From an uncultured Actinomycetes bacterium (GTDB lineage: Bacteria; Actinomycetota; Actinomycetes; Nanopelagicales; Nanopelagicaceae), in the NCBI GenBank assembly GCA_903938735.1, contig CAJAEK010000123.1, positions 1-32,611 of the forward strand: a stretch of 32,611 nucleotides of DNA, given 5' to 3'. Both the position numbers and the translations under genes were made by a program. This document shows, piece by piece, positions 18,806 to 27,420 of the stretch; position 1 is the first letter of the stretch, and the number at the start of each line of letters is the position of its first letter. Below the pieces are notes generated by a model. It searched no databases. It was not told the origin of the DNA and worked only from the letters and a program-made list of their open reading frames with translations.

Positions 18806-20325
18806 AAATAGTTCTCCAACCCTGTGCGAAATGCGTATGCGGCCGTCACGTCGTCAAGCGTCGGGATTTCATGCCCTTCACGATCTGCAATGCTCCAAGC
18901 AACGCGCAACACCCGATGAAACCCACGAGCGTTTAATCGCTCTGTTTCGATCTCGCCATGCAGCATCCGCATCGCGGACTTTTCAGCGGCATAACCTCGG
19001 TGCAATGCGCTGCTTGGAATCTGGGCGTTCCGACTCCACTTCTCATCGCTAAACCTGGCGCGGGCACGTTCGCTCGCAGCGATGACGCGATGGCGCATCG
19101 CCGCGCTTGATTCGCGCGGCGTCTCGTCTACCAGATCGAGCCGCGATGGCGGCGGCACTGGAATCCGAATATCGATGCGATCGAGCAGCGGTCCCGAGAG
19201 TCGCTGAAAATATCGAGCACGAGCAACCGCGCTGCACGTGCAAGCACGACCTCGACCAAAGAATTTGCCACACGGGCACGGATTTGCAGCCAATACCAAC
19301 ATAAATTGCGCCGGATAAGTAACGCTTCCCACCGCGCGAGAGATGGTGATACTTCCGGATTCCAACGGTTGGCGTAAAGATTCGAGGACGACCCGGTTGC
19401 ATTCAGGCGCTTCGTCGATAAAGAGAACACCAAGATGAGCTAGCGAGCATGCACCCGGCCTAATGTGCTTGTTCCCACCGCCAATCATGGAGACCGCGGT
19501 TGCGCTGTGATGCGGGGCGAGAAATGGTGGCTCGTTGCGATGGAATTTTTCAGAGTTGTAATAACCAGCTATCGAATGGACGGAAAGAACATCAAGCACA
19601 TCACCATCACTCAGCGGAGGCATGATTGTGGGAATCCGCTCGGCCATCATCGATTTTCCAGTACCCGGTGGCCCAACCATCAAGACGTGATGTCCACCAA
19701 TAGCGGCGATCTCGAGCGCCAACTTCGCGTCGCGTTGCCCGGCGACATCCGAGTAATCGATAAACGAAGGTGAGAGTTGATCTGCCTCTGCTTCGTGAAC
19801 CGAAGGCAGGACGCCACTTCTATAAAATTCAAGAATTTCCGAGAGCGATTGCACGCCGATAACCAATATCTCTTTGACGCGCTTTGCTTCCCAAATATTT
19901 GCAATCGGCACAATCGCGACGGTGAAACCGCTCTTCTTTGCCGAAAGGACAAGCGGCAAGATTCCTGGCACCGAACGAACATCGCCATTTAGGCCAAGCT
20001 CCCCTAGGACCACGGATCCAACTGTTGCCTCTGCGGAGACCAAACCCTGAGCAACCATGAGTGCGACGGCAATCGGCGCATCAAAGGCCGACCCACTTTT
20101 CGGAACCCACGCAGGCGAGAGCGAGACTGTTACCTTTCGGTTGGGCCAACTACCTCCAGAATTAATGATGGCGGAGCGAACCCGTTCTTTTGATTCACCG
20201 AGCGCAGCATCGGGCAGACCCAGCAAGGTGTAGCCAGGTAACCCATCAGCAATATCTACTTCGATCTCAATCGGTAGCCCCTCAAGACCCAAAAGCGTGA
20301 ATGTCGAAATTTGAGAGAGCGTCAT
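18802..20325 (-). CDS. comM: ComM/YifB-family Mg-chelatase-like ATPase
   Basis: MVGPPGTGKSMMAERI, GVLFIDEAPECNR, VLAANPCPCG, DRIDIRIPVP; start at ATG 20325 overlapping the yraN stop. Confidence 0.94.
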   Translation of the reverse strand: MTLSQISTFTLLGLEGLPIEIEVDIADGLPGYTLLGLPDAALGESKERVRSAIINSGGSWPNRKVTVSLSPAWVPKSGSAFDAPIAVALMVAQGLVSAEATVGSVVLGELGLNGDVRSVPGILPLVLSAKKSGFTVAIVPIANIWEAKRVKEILVIGVQSLSEILEFYRSGVLPSVHEAEADQLSPSFIDYSDVAGQRDAKLALEIAAIGGHHVLMVGPPGTGKSMMAERIPTIMPPLSDGDVLDVLSVHSIAGYYNSEKFHRNEPPFLAPHHSATAVSMIGGGNKHIRPGACSLAHLGVLFIDEAPECNRVVLESLRQPLESGSITISRAVGSVTYPAQFMLVLAANPCPCGKFFGRGRACTCSAVARARYFQRLSGPLLDRIDIRIPVPPPSRLDLVDETPRESSAAMRHRVIAASERARARFSDEKWSRNAQIPSSALHRGYAAEKSAMRMLHGEIETERLNARGFHRVLRVAWSIADREGHEIPTLDDVTAAYAFRTGLENYL

Positions 20326-20696
20326 TGAACGAGTCCGACCCGATAATCGATCGCACAATCGTTCAAGCCATCGCCCAATACGCTGGCATAGTCCAACCGA
20401 AAGTTTCTACGGCGCATGGCTGAATTATTGGTTTCACGGCGCCACGCACGAGCTAAGAGTTCGAGGCGCGTCTCTTTCGCCCGATTGATTGCCTCAAGTG
20501 GCTCGCCAAATCGAGTGGAGCTGCGAGTTTTCACCTCAACAAAGACAACTGTTCCATCTGGGCTGAGCGCAATCAGGTCGAGCTCACCCAGCTTGTGACA
20601 CCAATTTCTATCGAGGATTGTGAATCCTTTGTGCGCAAGATATTCAGCGATTTGTTGCTCGCCCCAAGCACCAAGTTCAATGTTTCGCTGTGACAT
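20322..20696 (-). CDS. yraN: UPF0102/YraN-family putative endonuclease
   Basis: GAWGEQQIAEYLAHKGFTILDRNWCHKLGELDLIALSPDGTVVFVEVKTRSSTRFG. Confidence 0.92.
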   Translation of the reverse strand: MSQRNIELGAWGEQQIAEYLAHKGFTILDRNWCHKLGELDLIALSPDGTVVFVEVKTRSSTRFGEPLEAINRAKETRLELLARAWRRETNNSAMRRRNFRLDYASVLGDGLNDCAIDYRVGLVQ

Positions 20697-20770
20697 CTGG
20701 CAAAGGTAGAGCGGTGACGCGTCGCAGAATCACCTGCGTCGGCTGGATGTGCAGAACTTGGTGTTGTGGA

Positions 20771-21376
20771 CTACAAAAGCTCCGCTACATTCGCAAATGA
20801 CTTTCGGTGGTGCTTGGTCAAGCCATGCTTACGCAGCGCTGCCATGTGTGAGGCAGATGAATAGCCTTTGTGGCCAGCGAAGCCATACTCCGGGAACTCT
20901 GCATCGAGCTGAATCATGATCCGATCTCGATAGACCTTCGCCAGGATTGAAGCTGCACTGATACTGATGGCGACTTGATCGCCTTTCCAAACCGCGAGAT
21001 TGGGCGTCGCCAGTCCGGGAATGGCGTAGCCATCGGTTAAAACATATTCGGGCTCCGGCTTCAAGTCCGCTACCGCGCGGCGCATACCCTCAATATTGGA
21101 TTTATGGAGACCGAAAGAATCAATCTCTTCTACGGAAATCTCAATGATGGAAAGCGCTTCCGCGCAATCGATGATTACATCGAAGAGCTCTTCTCGCACC
21201 TTTTCGGATAATTTCTTAGAGTCCTGCACTTTGGCCAGCGCCTTGTCAAAGGGATCTTTCAAAATAACGGCAGCGACAACAAGCGGTCCTGCACACGACC
21301 CGCGGCCCGCTTCGTCGACGCCCGCGATTCTGGTTAAACCAGAGTCACGTAACGTCTGTTCAATGCTTGACTGCAA
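20771..21376 (-). CDS. rnhB: Ribonuclease HII
   Basis: IAGVDEAGRGSCAGPLVVAAVIL, DSKKLSEKVREEL, YGFAGHKGYSSASHMAAL. Confidence 0.95.
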   Translation of the reverse strand: MQSSIEQTLRDSGLTRIAGVDEAGRGSCAGPLVVAAVILKDPFDKALAKVQDSKKLSEKVREELFDVIIDCAEALSIIEISVEEIDSFGLHKSNIEGMRRAVADLKPEPEYVLTDGYAIPGLATPNLAVWKGDQVAISISAASILAKVYRDRIMIQLDAEFPEYGFAGHKGYSSASHMAALRKHGLTKHHRKSFANVAELL

Positions 21377-22037
21377 CCTTCGATAAATCGTGACCGACGC
21401 TTAAGAAAGTCATGTGATTGAAAGGCCACACGACGAACTCTGCGCGCCCGACGACATCGCTCAACGGAACCATGCCTTTATGAACATCATCAGTATGAAA
21501 CCGTGAATCCGCACTTGCGCCACGGTGATCGCCCATCACCCAGATGAAACCCTGTGGGACGGTGACGTTGAATGCTGAATCACTCGGCTTGTTGCCGGCA
21601 AAGATATATGGCTCGTTAATCGATGTGCCGTTCACCTGCAGATGGCCGGCGGTGTCACAACACACGACATGATCGCCGCTGACGCCAATCACGCGCTTAA
21701 TCAAATACTGCTTTGCTGGATCTGGCAGAACCCCAACATCAACCAAGCCGGTCTTAATCCATTCGGCTGGGCCTGTTGTGGTGTTAACCGGAGCCGCACC
21801 AAGCCAGTTTGCGGGATCGCGGAAGACGACAACTTCACCGCGCTTGATATCGCTGAAGAAGTTTGCGAACTTGTTAACAGCGATGCGATCACCAATTTGC
21901 AGGGTGTTCTGCATCGAGCCAGAAGGAATATAGAAGAAATGAATAAAGAAGGTCTTAACGACAACAGAGACTACGAGCGCCGCCACGACAATGATGGGGA
22001 CTTCTCGAAGCAGCGACCCCTTTTTAGGTAGACGCAT
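21360..22037 (-). CDS. lepB: Signal peptidase I
   Basis: N-terminal TM, IPSGSMQNTLQIGDRI, KRVIGVSGDHV, VMGDHRGASADSR. Confidence 0.95.
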   Translation of the reverse strand: MRLPKKGSLLREVPIIVVAALVVSVVVKTFFIHFFYIPSGSMQNTLQIGDRIAVNKFANFFSDIKRGEVVVFRDPANWLGAAPVNTTTGPAEWIKTGLVDVGVLPDPAKQYLIKRVIGVSGDHVVCCDTAGHLQVNGTSINEPYIFAGNKPSDSAFNVTVPQGFIWVMGDHRGASADSRFHTDDVHKGMVPLSDVVGRAEFVVWPFNHMTFLSVGHDLSKVAVKH

Positions 22038-22052
22038 GAAGGCGAAGCGAAC

Positions 22053-22586
22053 TTATTCTTGTGTTGCTTCTGGAGCAGCCTCAGCTGCAGCTGTCTCTTC
22101 AACGACTGCCTCAGCTACGGTTTCTACGACCGGTGTCTCAACGACTGGTGTCTCAACAACTGCTTCTTCGACTACAGCTTCAACAACTGGAGCGGCCTTT
22201 GGAGCGGCGACTGGTGTCTCTTCAACGATGAACTCGTTGTTAGCGCCACGGCGTTCCTTAATCTTTGATGCCTTACCGCGAAGCTCGCGGAGGTAGTACA
22301 ACTTTGCGCGACGGACATCACCGCGGCGAACCATCTCGAACTTCTCGATGACTGGTGTGTGTACTGGGAATGTGCGCTCTACGCCGATTCCGTAAGAAAG
22401 CTTGCGAATGGTGAAGGTCTCACGAACGCCAGAACCCTGACGACGGATGACTACGCCTTGGAAGACCTGGATACGGCTCTTGTTACCTTCGATAACACGA
22501 ACGTGGACTTTGATCTCGTCTCCGGAACGGAAGTTGATAACGTCGGTACGGAGTGAGGCAGCATCTACTGCGTCTAACACGTTCAT
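22053..22586 (-). CDS. rplS: 50S ribosomal protein L19 with long acidic C-terminal extension
   Basis: [58 protein letters not shown]...[25 protein letters not shown] at 22586 preceded by AGGAAA. Confidence 0.94.
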   Translation of the reverse strand: MNVLDAVDAASLRTDVINFRSGDEIKVHVRVIEGNKSRIQVFQGVVIRRQGSGVRETFTIRKLSYGIGVERTFPVHTPVIEKFEMVRRGDVRRAKLYYLRELRGKASKIKERRGANNEFIVEETPVAAPKAAPVVEAVVEEAVVETPVVETPVVETVAEAVVEETAAAEAAPEATQE

Positions 22587-22715
22587 AAGGTTTCCTAACA
22601 TCTCATAAGGCTTCTCGTCAGGCTGAGGTCGCATCGCCATCTAACTGGCTTGGACCTTGCCCATCACGAATAGAGGGCTATCTTGCCACAGCGGGCGGTG
22701 CGGGGCGAAATTGGC

Positions 22716-23486
22716 TCAGCCGACCAGGGCATTCAGGCTGGGATAGAGGGCTGGGCCAGCCGCCACGACTGTCTCCCCCGCGTGAATATCGCCGGTGACG
22801 AGCGCGCCGGCCTCGGCGGCGATTAACCCGCCGGCTGCCAGATCCCATTCCTTCAGGCCGAATTCAAAGTAGCCATCGAGCGCGCCCATCGCGACATAAC
22901 AGAGGTCAACCGCCGCGGCGCCGGCGCGACGAATATCGCGGCAGTTGGGAATTATTTTCTCGACGATGCTGGCCTGATATTTGCGGCGCTCGCGATCGTA
23001 GGCAAAGCCGGTTCCCAACAATGCCATATCCAATTCGACCGGGTTGTTACAACGAATTGCCTCTCCGTTAAAGGTCGCTCCACCGCCACGGGTTGCGGTC
23101 CATAAGGAATTCGTCGATGGCGAATAAACGACGCCGATGCAAACGCCGCTTGCATCTTTCGCGGCAATGCTGACGTTCCAACCAGGCAAGCCATAAAAAT
23201 AATTAACAGTGCCATCCAGTGGATCAATGACCCAGGTGATGCCCGATGTCGAGTCCCGTGCTGCACCTTCTTCGCCGATAATGCCGTCCGCAGGTCGAGC
23301 CGCAAGCAGCGATTCCACGATCAATTTTTCACTCGCAATATCCATCTGGGTTGCGAAATCCACGGCCGAGGTTTTCTCCGACAATGCGAAGGTCGCTGGG
23401 CGATTAGCCAGCAGCTCGCCTGCGGCAAGCGCGACTGACTCGGCGAGCTCTAACAGGGCGGCGAAATCGTGTTCGGATGAAGGCAT
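22716..23486 (-). CDS. suhB: Inositol monophosphatase family protein
   Basis: GIIGEEGAARDSTSGITWVIDPLDGTVNYFYGLPGWNVSIA, EWDLAAGGLIAAEAGALVTG. Confidence 0.93.
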   Translation of the reverse strand: MPSSEHDFAALLELAESVALAAGELLANRPATFALSEKTSAVDFATQMDIASEKLIVESLLAARPADGIIGEEGAARDSTSGITWVIDPLDGTVNYFYGLPGWNVSIAAKDASGVCIGVVYSPSTNSLWTATRGGGATFNGEAIRCNNPVELDMALLGTGFAYDRERRKYQASIVEKIIPNCRDIRRAGAAAVDLCYVAMGALDGYFEFGLKEWDLAAGGLIAAEAGALVTGDIHAGETVVAAGPALYPSLNALVG

Positions 23487-23492
23487 GTGCCT

Positions 23493-23498
23493 ACTCTA
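23493..23498 (-). promoter_or_regulatory. -10 element TAGAGT, 6 nt before suhB ATG
   Basis: Minus strand TAGAGT-AGGCAC-ATG. Confidence 0.5.
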
Positions 23499-23555
23499 AT
23501 CTCAAAGTTGCGTGAGGTAGCTGAAAAAGTAGACCCGCTGTGGCACTCTTGCCTC

Positions 23556-24419
23556 GTGAGCAACCACCAAGATGACGAGGTCGTAGACCTTCGCCTCGTC
23601 GGCCGCTCTGACGATGGCAATCACATCGAATTTACCGATATTCACAATCGTCGCCTCCAGGCCCGCCTCAGTGATTCGCTACGCGCCGCGGTCAACCAAC
23701 CTCGGTTAGCAGCCATCAAAGTTGAATCCGATGAGCCAACAACGACGGTTAAAGAAGTTCAGTCGCGCTTGCGGGCGGGCGAGAGCATGGATGCCATTTC
23801 ACGCACCACCGATTGGTCGCTGGAAAAGATTGAGAAATTTGCCGGACCTATTTTGCAAGAACGCGCATTTGTCATCGCACAGGCTTTGAAGTCGCCGACT
23901 CGTCGCGATGCATCATCGCCAACTTTGAACGAAGCGATGACTAATCAGTTGACTACCCATGGCGTGGATCTTGAAGAAGTTGAGTGGAACACCCATCGTC
24001 GTCGTGATGGCTTGTGGGATATCGCGTTGTATTACCCCAACCGTGATGGCCAAGCAGATGCACACTGGTCTTTTAATACCGCGACCGGAACTTTGATCGC
24101 GGAAGATGATTCATCGAAATGGATCGTTGGCGAAGCTAAAGAAGCCCGACCACGCACACCTGCACAAGGCTTGGTCTATCCATCAACCAACACTGGTCCA
24201 GCTCCACGACTCGTCTCAGTAAAGGAAGAGACCGTCAGCATAGAAGTTTCAGAGACCTTTGAATTTCACGATGAAAATGACGATGAGAACCAAGATGCCG
24301 GATTTGAAAGCGATGCCGTGGAAGACGATGCCGTGGAAGATGGCGTCGTAAAGCGAGTAAAGCTTCCGTCATGGGATGACATCATGTTCGGCGGCAAAAA
24401 AGATTCGAACGACGAGTAA
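23556..24419 (+). CDS. sepH: Septation protein SepH (DUF3071)
   Basis: DLRLVGRSDDGNHIEF, VKEVQSRLRAGESMDAISRTTDWSLEKIEKFAGPILQERAFV, conserved C-terminus KLPSWDDIMFGG; GTG start at 23556 preferred over ORF-track 23487. Confidence 0.88.
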   Translation: MSNHQDDEVVDLRLVGRSDDGNHIEFTDIHNRRLQARLSDSLRAAVNQPRLAAIKVESDEPTTTVKEVQSRLRAGESMDAISRTTDWSLEKIEKFAGPILQERAFVIAQALKSPTRRDASSPTLNEAMTNQLTTHGVDLEEVEWNTHRRRDGLWDIALYYPNRDGQADAHWSFNTATGTLIAEDDSSKWIVGEAKEARPRTPAQGLVYPSTNTGPAPRLVSVKEETVSIEVSETFEFHDENDDENQDAGFESDAVEDDAVEDGVVKRVKLPSWDDIMFGGKKDSNDE

Positions 24420-24427
24420 AGCTGGAC

Positions 24428-25534
24428 TTACTTAGACGTTATTAACAGTGGTACTTGAGTTTCAATGCTTGTAAGTCCACCGTGGTGCCCGACCATGCCA
24501 CTCTCCTGCTTTGCCCGCTCTGGATCAATCAAAATTAAGTCGTCATGCGGGATGACAATCAAATCACCCATCCGGTCTTCGCTATCCATCGAAACGGTGC
24601 TACCAAATAACCCCGCGGCAATCGCTTCCGTCTTTGTGTGAACAGTTGCTTGATTTCCCAGTGTCTCGCGCCAGAGTGCAGCAGCATCCGACAGCGCTCC
24701 TTCGCGTACATACATGTGGCGCGCTCGAGGTTCGCCGCCAACAAGCGTGATGTTCTCCATGAGGTTGTTCTCAACGCCCAACACAATGTTATTTTCTGAA
24801 TTCACCATGCCATGGTCAGACGTCATCCAGATTCGACTACCGGCAGGAAGCGCGTTTCGCAATCCGACTAATAAGTCCGAAACAACTTTCAAAGCTTCGA
24901 GCCATTTCTCAGATCCGACACCTGCATCATGACCGGCTGCGTCAAGATTATTGATATAAACGTATGCGAACGAGCGAGGCTTCGAGAGCGCCCGCACTGC
25001 CTCGGCAATCATGTCTGGCAGATGATTTGCGCCCATGTATGAAGCTCCGCGTAGTGCAGCTTGTGTGAATCCCGATCCTTCGTAGCGCTTGGCGGCGACG
25101 TGACCCACGTGAATTCCATCGGCCACTGCGCGCTCAAATAACGTGGGCGTTGATTGCCACACAATCGGGTCGACTCGATCGTCCCATTTAAGCGAATTAA
25201 GAAGTCGACCAGGTTCACCACTGCGCGGAACCCGAACCGTGTAGCCGAGCATGCCGTGCACGCCAGGAAGAACGCCGGTTCCAAAGGACGAAAGATTGGT
25301 CGCCGTCGTCGAAGGAAAATGTGAGGTCAATGGATCTCGCGATTGCATCTCAGCAAATATCGGAAATTCGTCTCCGTATTTCTTCAACGCATCCGAACCA
25401 AAGCCATCAATCAGTACGAAGCACTCGCGCTGGCCGGCACTCTGGTCAATGCCAAGCGGATTGGTTGCGGTGGCGAGTCCCAATGAGGCGAATATCGAAT
25501 TCGAGAGCCCCGCTAAATTGCTCATCGATTCCAT
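24428..25534 (-). CDS. Alkaline-phosphatase-superfamily nucleotide pyrophosphatase/phosphodiesterase-like protein
   Basis: CFVLIDGFGSDALKKYG, FPSTTATNLSSFGTGVLPGVHGMLGY, YINNLDAAGHDAG, MTSDHGMV, VGHHGGLT metal-binding motifs; ATG at 25534 (MESMSN) preferred to the TTG at 25555. Confidence 0.87.
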   Translation of the reverse strand: MESMSNLAGLSNSIFASLGLATATNPLGIDQSAGQRECFVLIDGFGSDALKKYGDEFPIFAEMQSRDPLTSHFPSTTATNLSSFGTGVLPGVHGMLGYTVRVPRSGEPGRLLNSLKWDDRVDPIVWQSTPTLFERAVADGIHVGHVAAKRYEGSGFTQAALRGASYMGANHLPDMIAEAVRALSKPRSFAYVYINNLDAAGHDAGVGSEKWLEALKVVSDLLVGLRNALPAGSRIWMTSDHGMVNSENNIVLGVENNLMENITLVGGEPRARHMYVREGALSDAAALWRETLGNQATVHTKTEAIAAGLFGSTVSMDSEDRMGDLIVIPHDDLILIDPERAKQESGMVGHHGGLTSIETQVPLLITSK

Positions 25535-25545
25535 GTGCTTATCCT

Positions 25546-25572
25546 GCCCTATCAAGTCTGGCCCTATCGAGT
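25546..25572. repeat. Tandem direct repeat GCCCTATC(A/G)AGT, period 15 nt
   Basis: GCCCTATCAAGT at 25546-25557 and GCCCTATCGAGT at 25561-25572. Confidence 0.8.
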
Positions 25573-25576
25573 GAGG

Positions 25577-25582
25577 TAACCT
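25577..25582 (+). promoter_or_regulatory. -10 element TAACCT, 6 nt before psuG GTG, inside palindrome GAGGTAACCTC (25573-25583)
   Basis: TAACCT-CGGAGC-GTG. Confidence 0.5.
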
Positions 25583-25588
25583 CGGAGC

Positions 25589-26479
25589 GTGATTAAGTAT
25601 TCAGCAGAAGTCAGCGCCGCCCGTTCGGCCGGCAAGCCCATCGTCGCACTCGAATCCACGATTATCAGCCATGGATTGCCGCGGCCAAAGAATTTAGAAG
25701 TAGCACGCGAAGTCGAAGAGATTGTTCGCTCTGCCGGTGCGGTTCCCGCCACCATCGCACTAATTGACGGCGTGATTCACGTGGGTCTTGAGGAAGATCA
25801 ACTCATTCGGATCGCCACCGACGATTCCGTCGTCAAGGCATCGACTCGCGATTTAGCAATCATCGAAATGACGAAGCAATCTGCAGCGACCACCGTTGCG
25901 GCAACTGCACACATTGCCAAGTTGGCCGGCGTTGATGTCTTCGCGACCGGCGGATTGGGCGGAGTACACCGCGGCCATTCGTATGACGAATCTGCAGATC
26001 TGACCGCGCTATCTCAACTGGAAATCATCATTGTCTGCGCCGGTGTGAAATCTATTTTGGATGTTGCGGGCACGCTGGAGCGGCTAGAAACGTATTCGGT
26101 TCCCGTCCTTGGCTACAAGACAAATAAGTTCCCCGGTTTTTATCTCACTGATTCCGGTTTTGAAATCGAGCACCGAGTTGATTCGCCTGCGGAGATTGCC
26201 GCCATCTGGAAAAACCGTGCCGACCTCAAGACAAATGACCGTGCGATTGTTGTCACCAATCCAGTCGCGAACCAGATGAATCCAGCGTTGCACGATGAAA
26301 TTTTGAATTCAGGTCTGGCTGCTGCAGCCGCGAATCACATCGTGGGCAAAGCGGTTACGCCATTTTTACTCGAGCATTTTCATACCGCCAGCAAAGGCGA
26401 ATCGTTGCGCGTGAATATCGACATCATTAAGTCGAATTCACAGCTCGCTGCCGAAATCGCAGTAGCGCTTAAGAAGTAA
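25589..26479 (+). CDS. psuG: Pseudouridine-5'-phosphate glycosidase
   Basis: PIVALESTIISHGLPRPKN, DGVIHVGL, FATGGLGGVHRG, NPVANQMNPALHDEIL. Confidence 0.95.
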   Translation: MIKYSAEVSAARSAGKPIVALESTIISHGLPRPKNLEVAREVEEIVRSAGAVPATIALIDGVIHVGLEEDQLIRIATDDSVVKASTRDLAIIEMTKQSAATTVAATAHIAKLAGVDVFATGGLGGVHRGHSYDESADLTALSQLEIIIVCAGVKSILDVAGTLERLETYSVPVLGYKTNKFPGFYLTDSGFEIEHRVDSPAEIAAIWKNRADLKTNDRAIVVTNPVANQMNPALHDEILNSGLAAAAANHIVGKAVTPFLLEHFHTASKGESLRVNIDIIKSNSQLAAEIAVALKK

Positions 26480-26491
26480 TAGGCGTCCCCC

Positions 26492-27391
26492 ATGAGCAAA
26501 GTCCTCTGCATCGGCGACATCATGTTGGATGTCACTGCCGTTACGGGACGCGAGCTCGAACAAGGCGTTGAAACCAGAGCACATATCTCCACCCAGGGCG
26601 GCGGCGCTGCTGCAAATGTGGCCTCCTGGTTGGCTTCAAACGGTACGCCCACCTATCTGGTGACGCGCGTCGGTGACGATGCGGCCGGTCGGACATTGCT
26701 CGATGAGCTCGATCAATACGGTGTTGAACACTCGACCACTGTCGTTGATGGTCTCAGCACCGGTGTTGTAATTGTCATTGTCGATGCACTCGGCGAGCGG
26801 ACGATGTTTCCTGATTCTGGCGCGAATGCCGGTTTGGGTTTAGCTGACCTGCCAGACCTTTCCGATTACACCACTTTGTATTTGTCCGGATATCCGCTTA
26901 TCAATCCGATTTCACGCCCGGGCGTTCTGCAAATCATCGAGAAGGCGAAAAGCGTCGGACTGCCTATCGTTTTTGACCCTGCAACGGTCGGCGTGCTCCG
27001 CGAAGTAGGTATTCCTACCGTGCGCGAGTGGTTGAAGAATATGGATGTATTGATTCTCAACGAAGAAGAGGCGCACTTCTTATCTGGCATCGGAAATCCC
27101 ATCGAAGCCGCGTCCGCACTTCTTGAATTGGTTCCAACCGTCGTAATCAAGCGCGGCGGCGCGGGCGCACTCGCTCAATCGCGAGAACATTCACTTGTTC
27201 AAGTCCCAGCAATTTCAACTACCGTCATCAACACAACTGGCGCTGGGGATGCTTTTGCGGCCGGATTCATACAGGTGTGGGTTGAGACCAAGGATTCTTC
27301 GAGACTCGAGGCCGCAATTAGTCGTGGTGCAGAACTTGGGGGCCAATGTGTCGCACATATCGGCGCCCGCCCGCTTGTCGCTCCCCGATAA
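26492..27391 (+). CDS. psuK: PfkB-family carbohydrate kinase, probable pseudouridine kinase
   Basis: [38 protein letters not shown]; directly downstream of psuG. Confidence 0.85.
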   Translation: MSKVLCIGDIMLDVTAVTGRELEQGVETRAHISTQGGGAAANVASWLASNGTPTYLVTRVGDDAAGRTLLDELDQYGVEHSTTVVDGLSTGVVIVIVDALGERTMFPDSGANAGLGLADLPDLSDYTTLYLSGYPLINPISRPGVLQIIEKAKSVGLPIVFDPATVGVLREVGIPTVREWLKNMDVLILNEEEAHFLSGIGNPIEAASALLELVPTVVIKRGGAGALAQSREHSLVQVPAISTTVINTTGAGDAFAAGFIQVWVETKDSSRLEAAISRGAELGGQCVAHIGARPLVAPR

Positions 27392-27405
27392 ATCAGCATT
27401 CATTG

Positions 27406-27417
27406 GGCAAGATAGCC
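27406..27417 (+). promoter_or_regulatory. GGCAAGATAGCC promoter-like motif before parC
   Basis: CAAGAT is 7 nt before ATG; the same 12-mer occurs upstream of rplS and parE. Confidence 0.5.
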
Positions 27418-27420
27418 CCC

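Noticed and set aside
20697-20770. Possible ncRNA or terminator between rnhB and yraN
   Set aside because: Only a weak 5-bp stem (CGCAG/CTGCG) without a U-tract.
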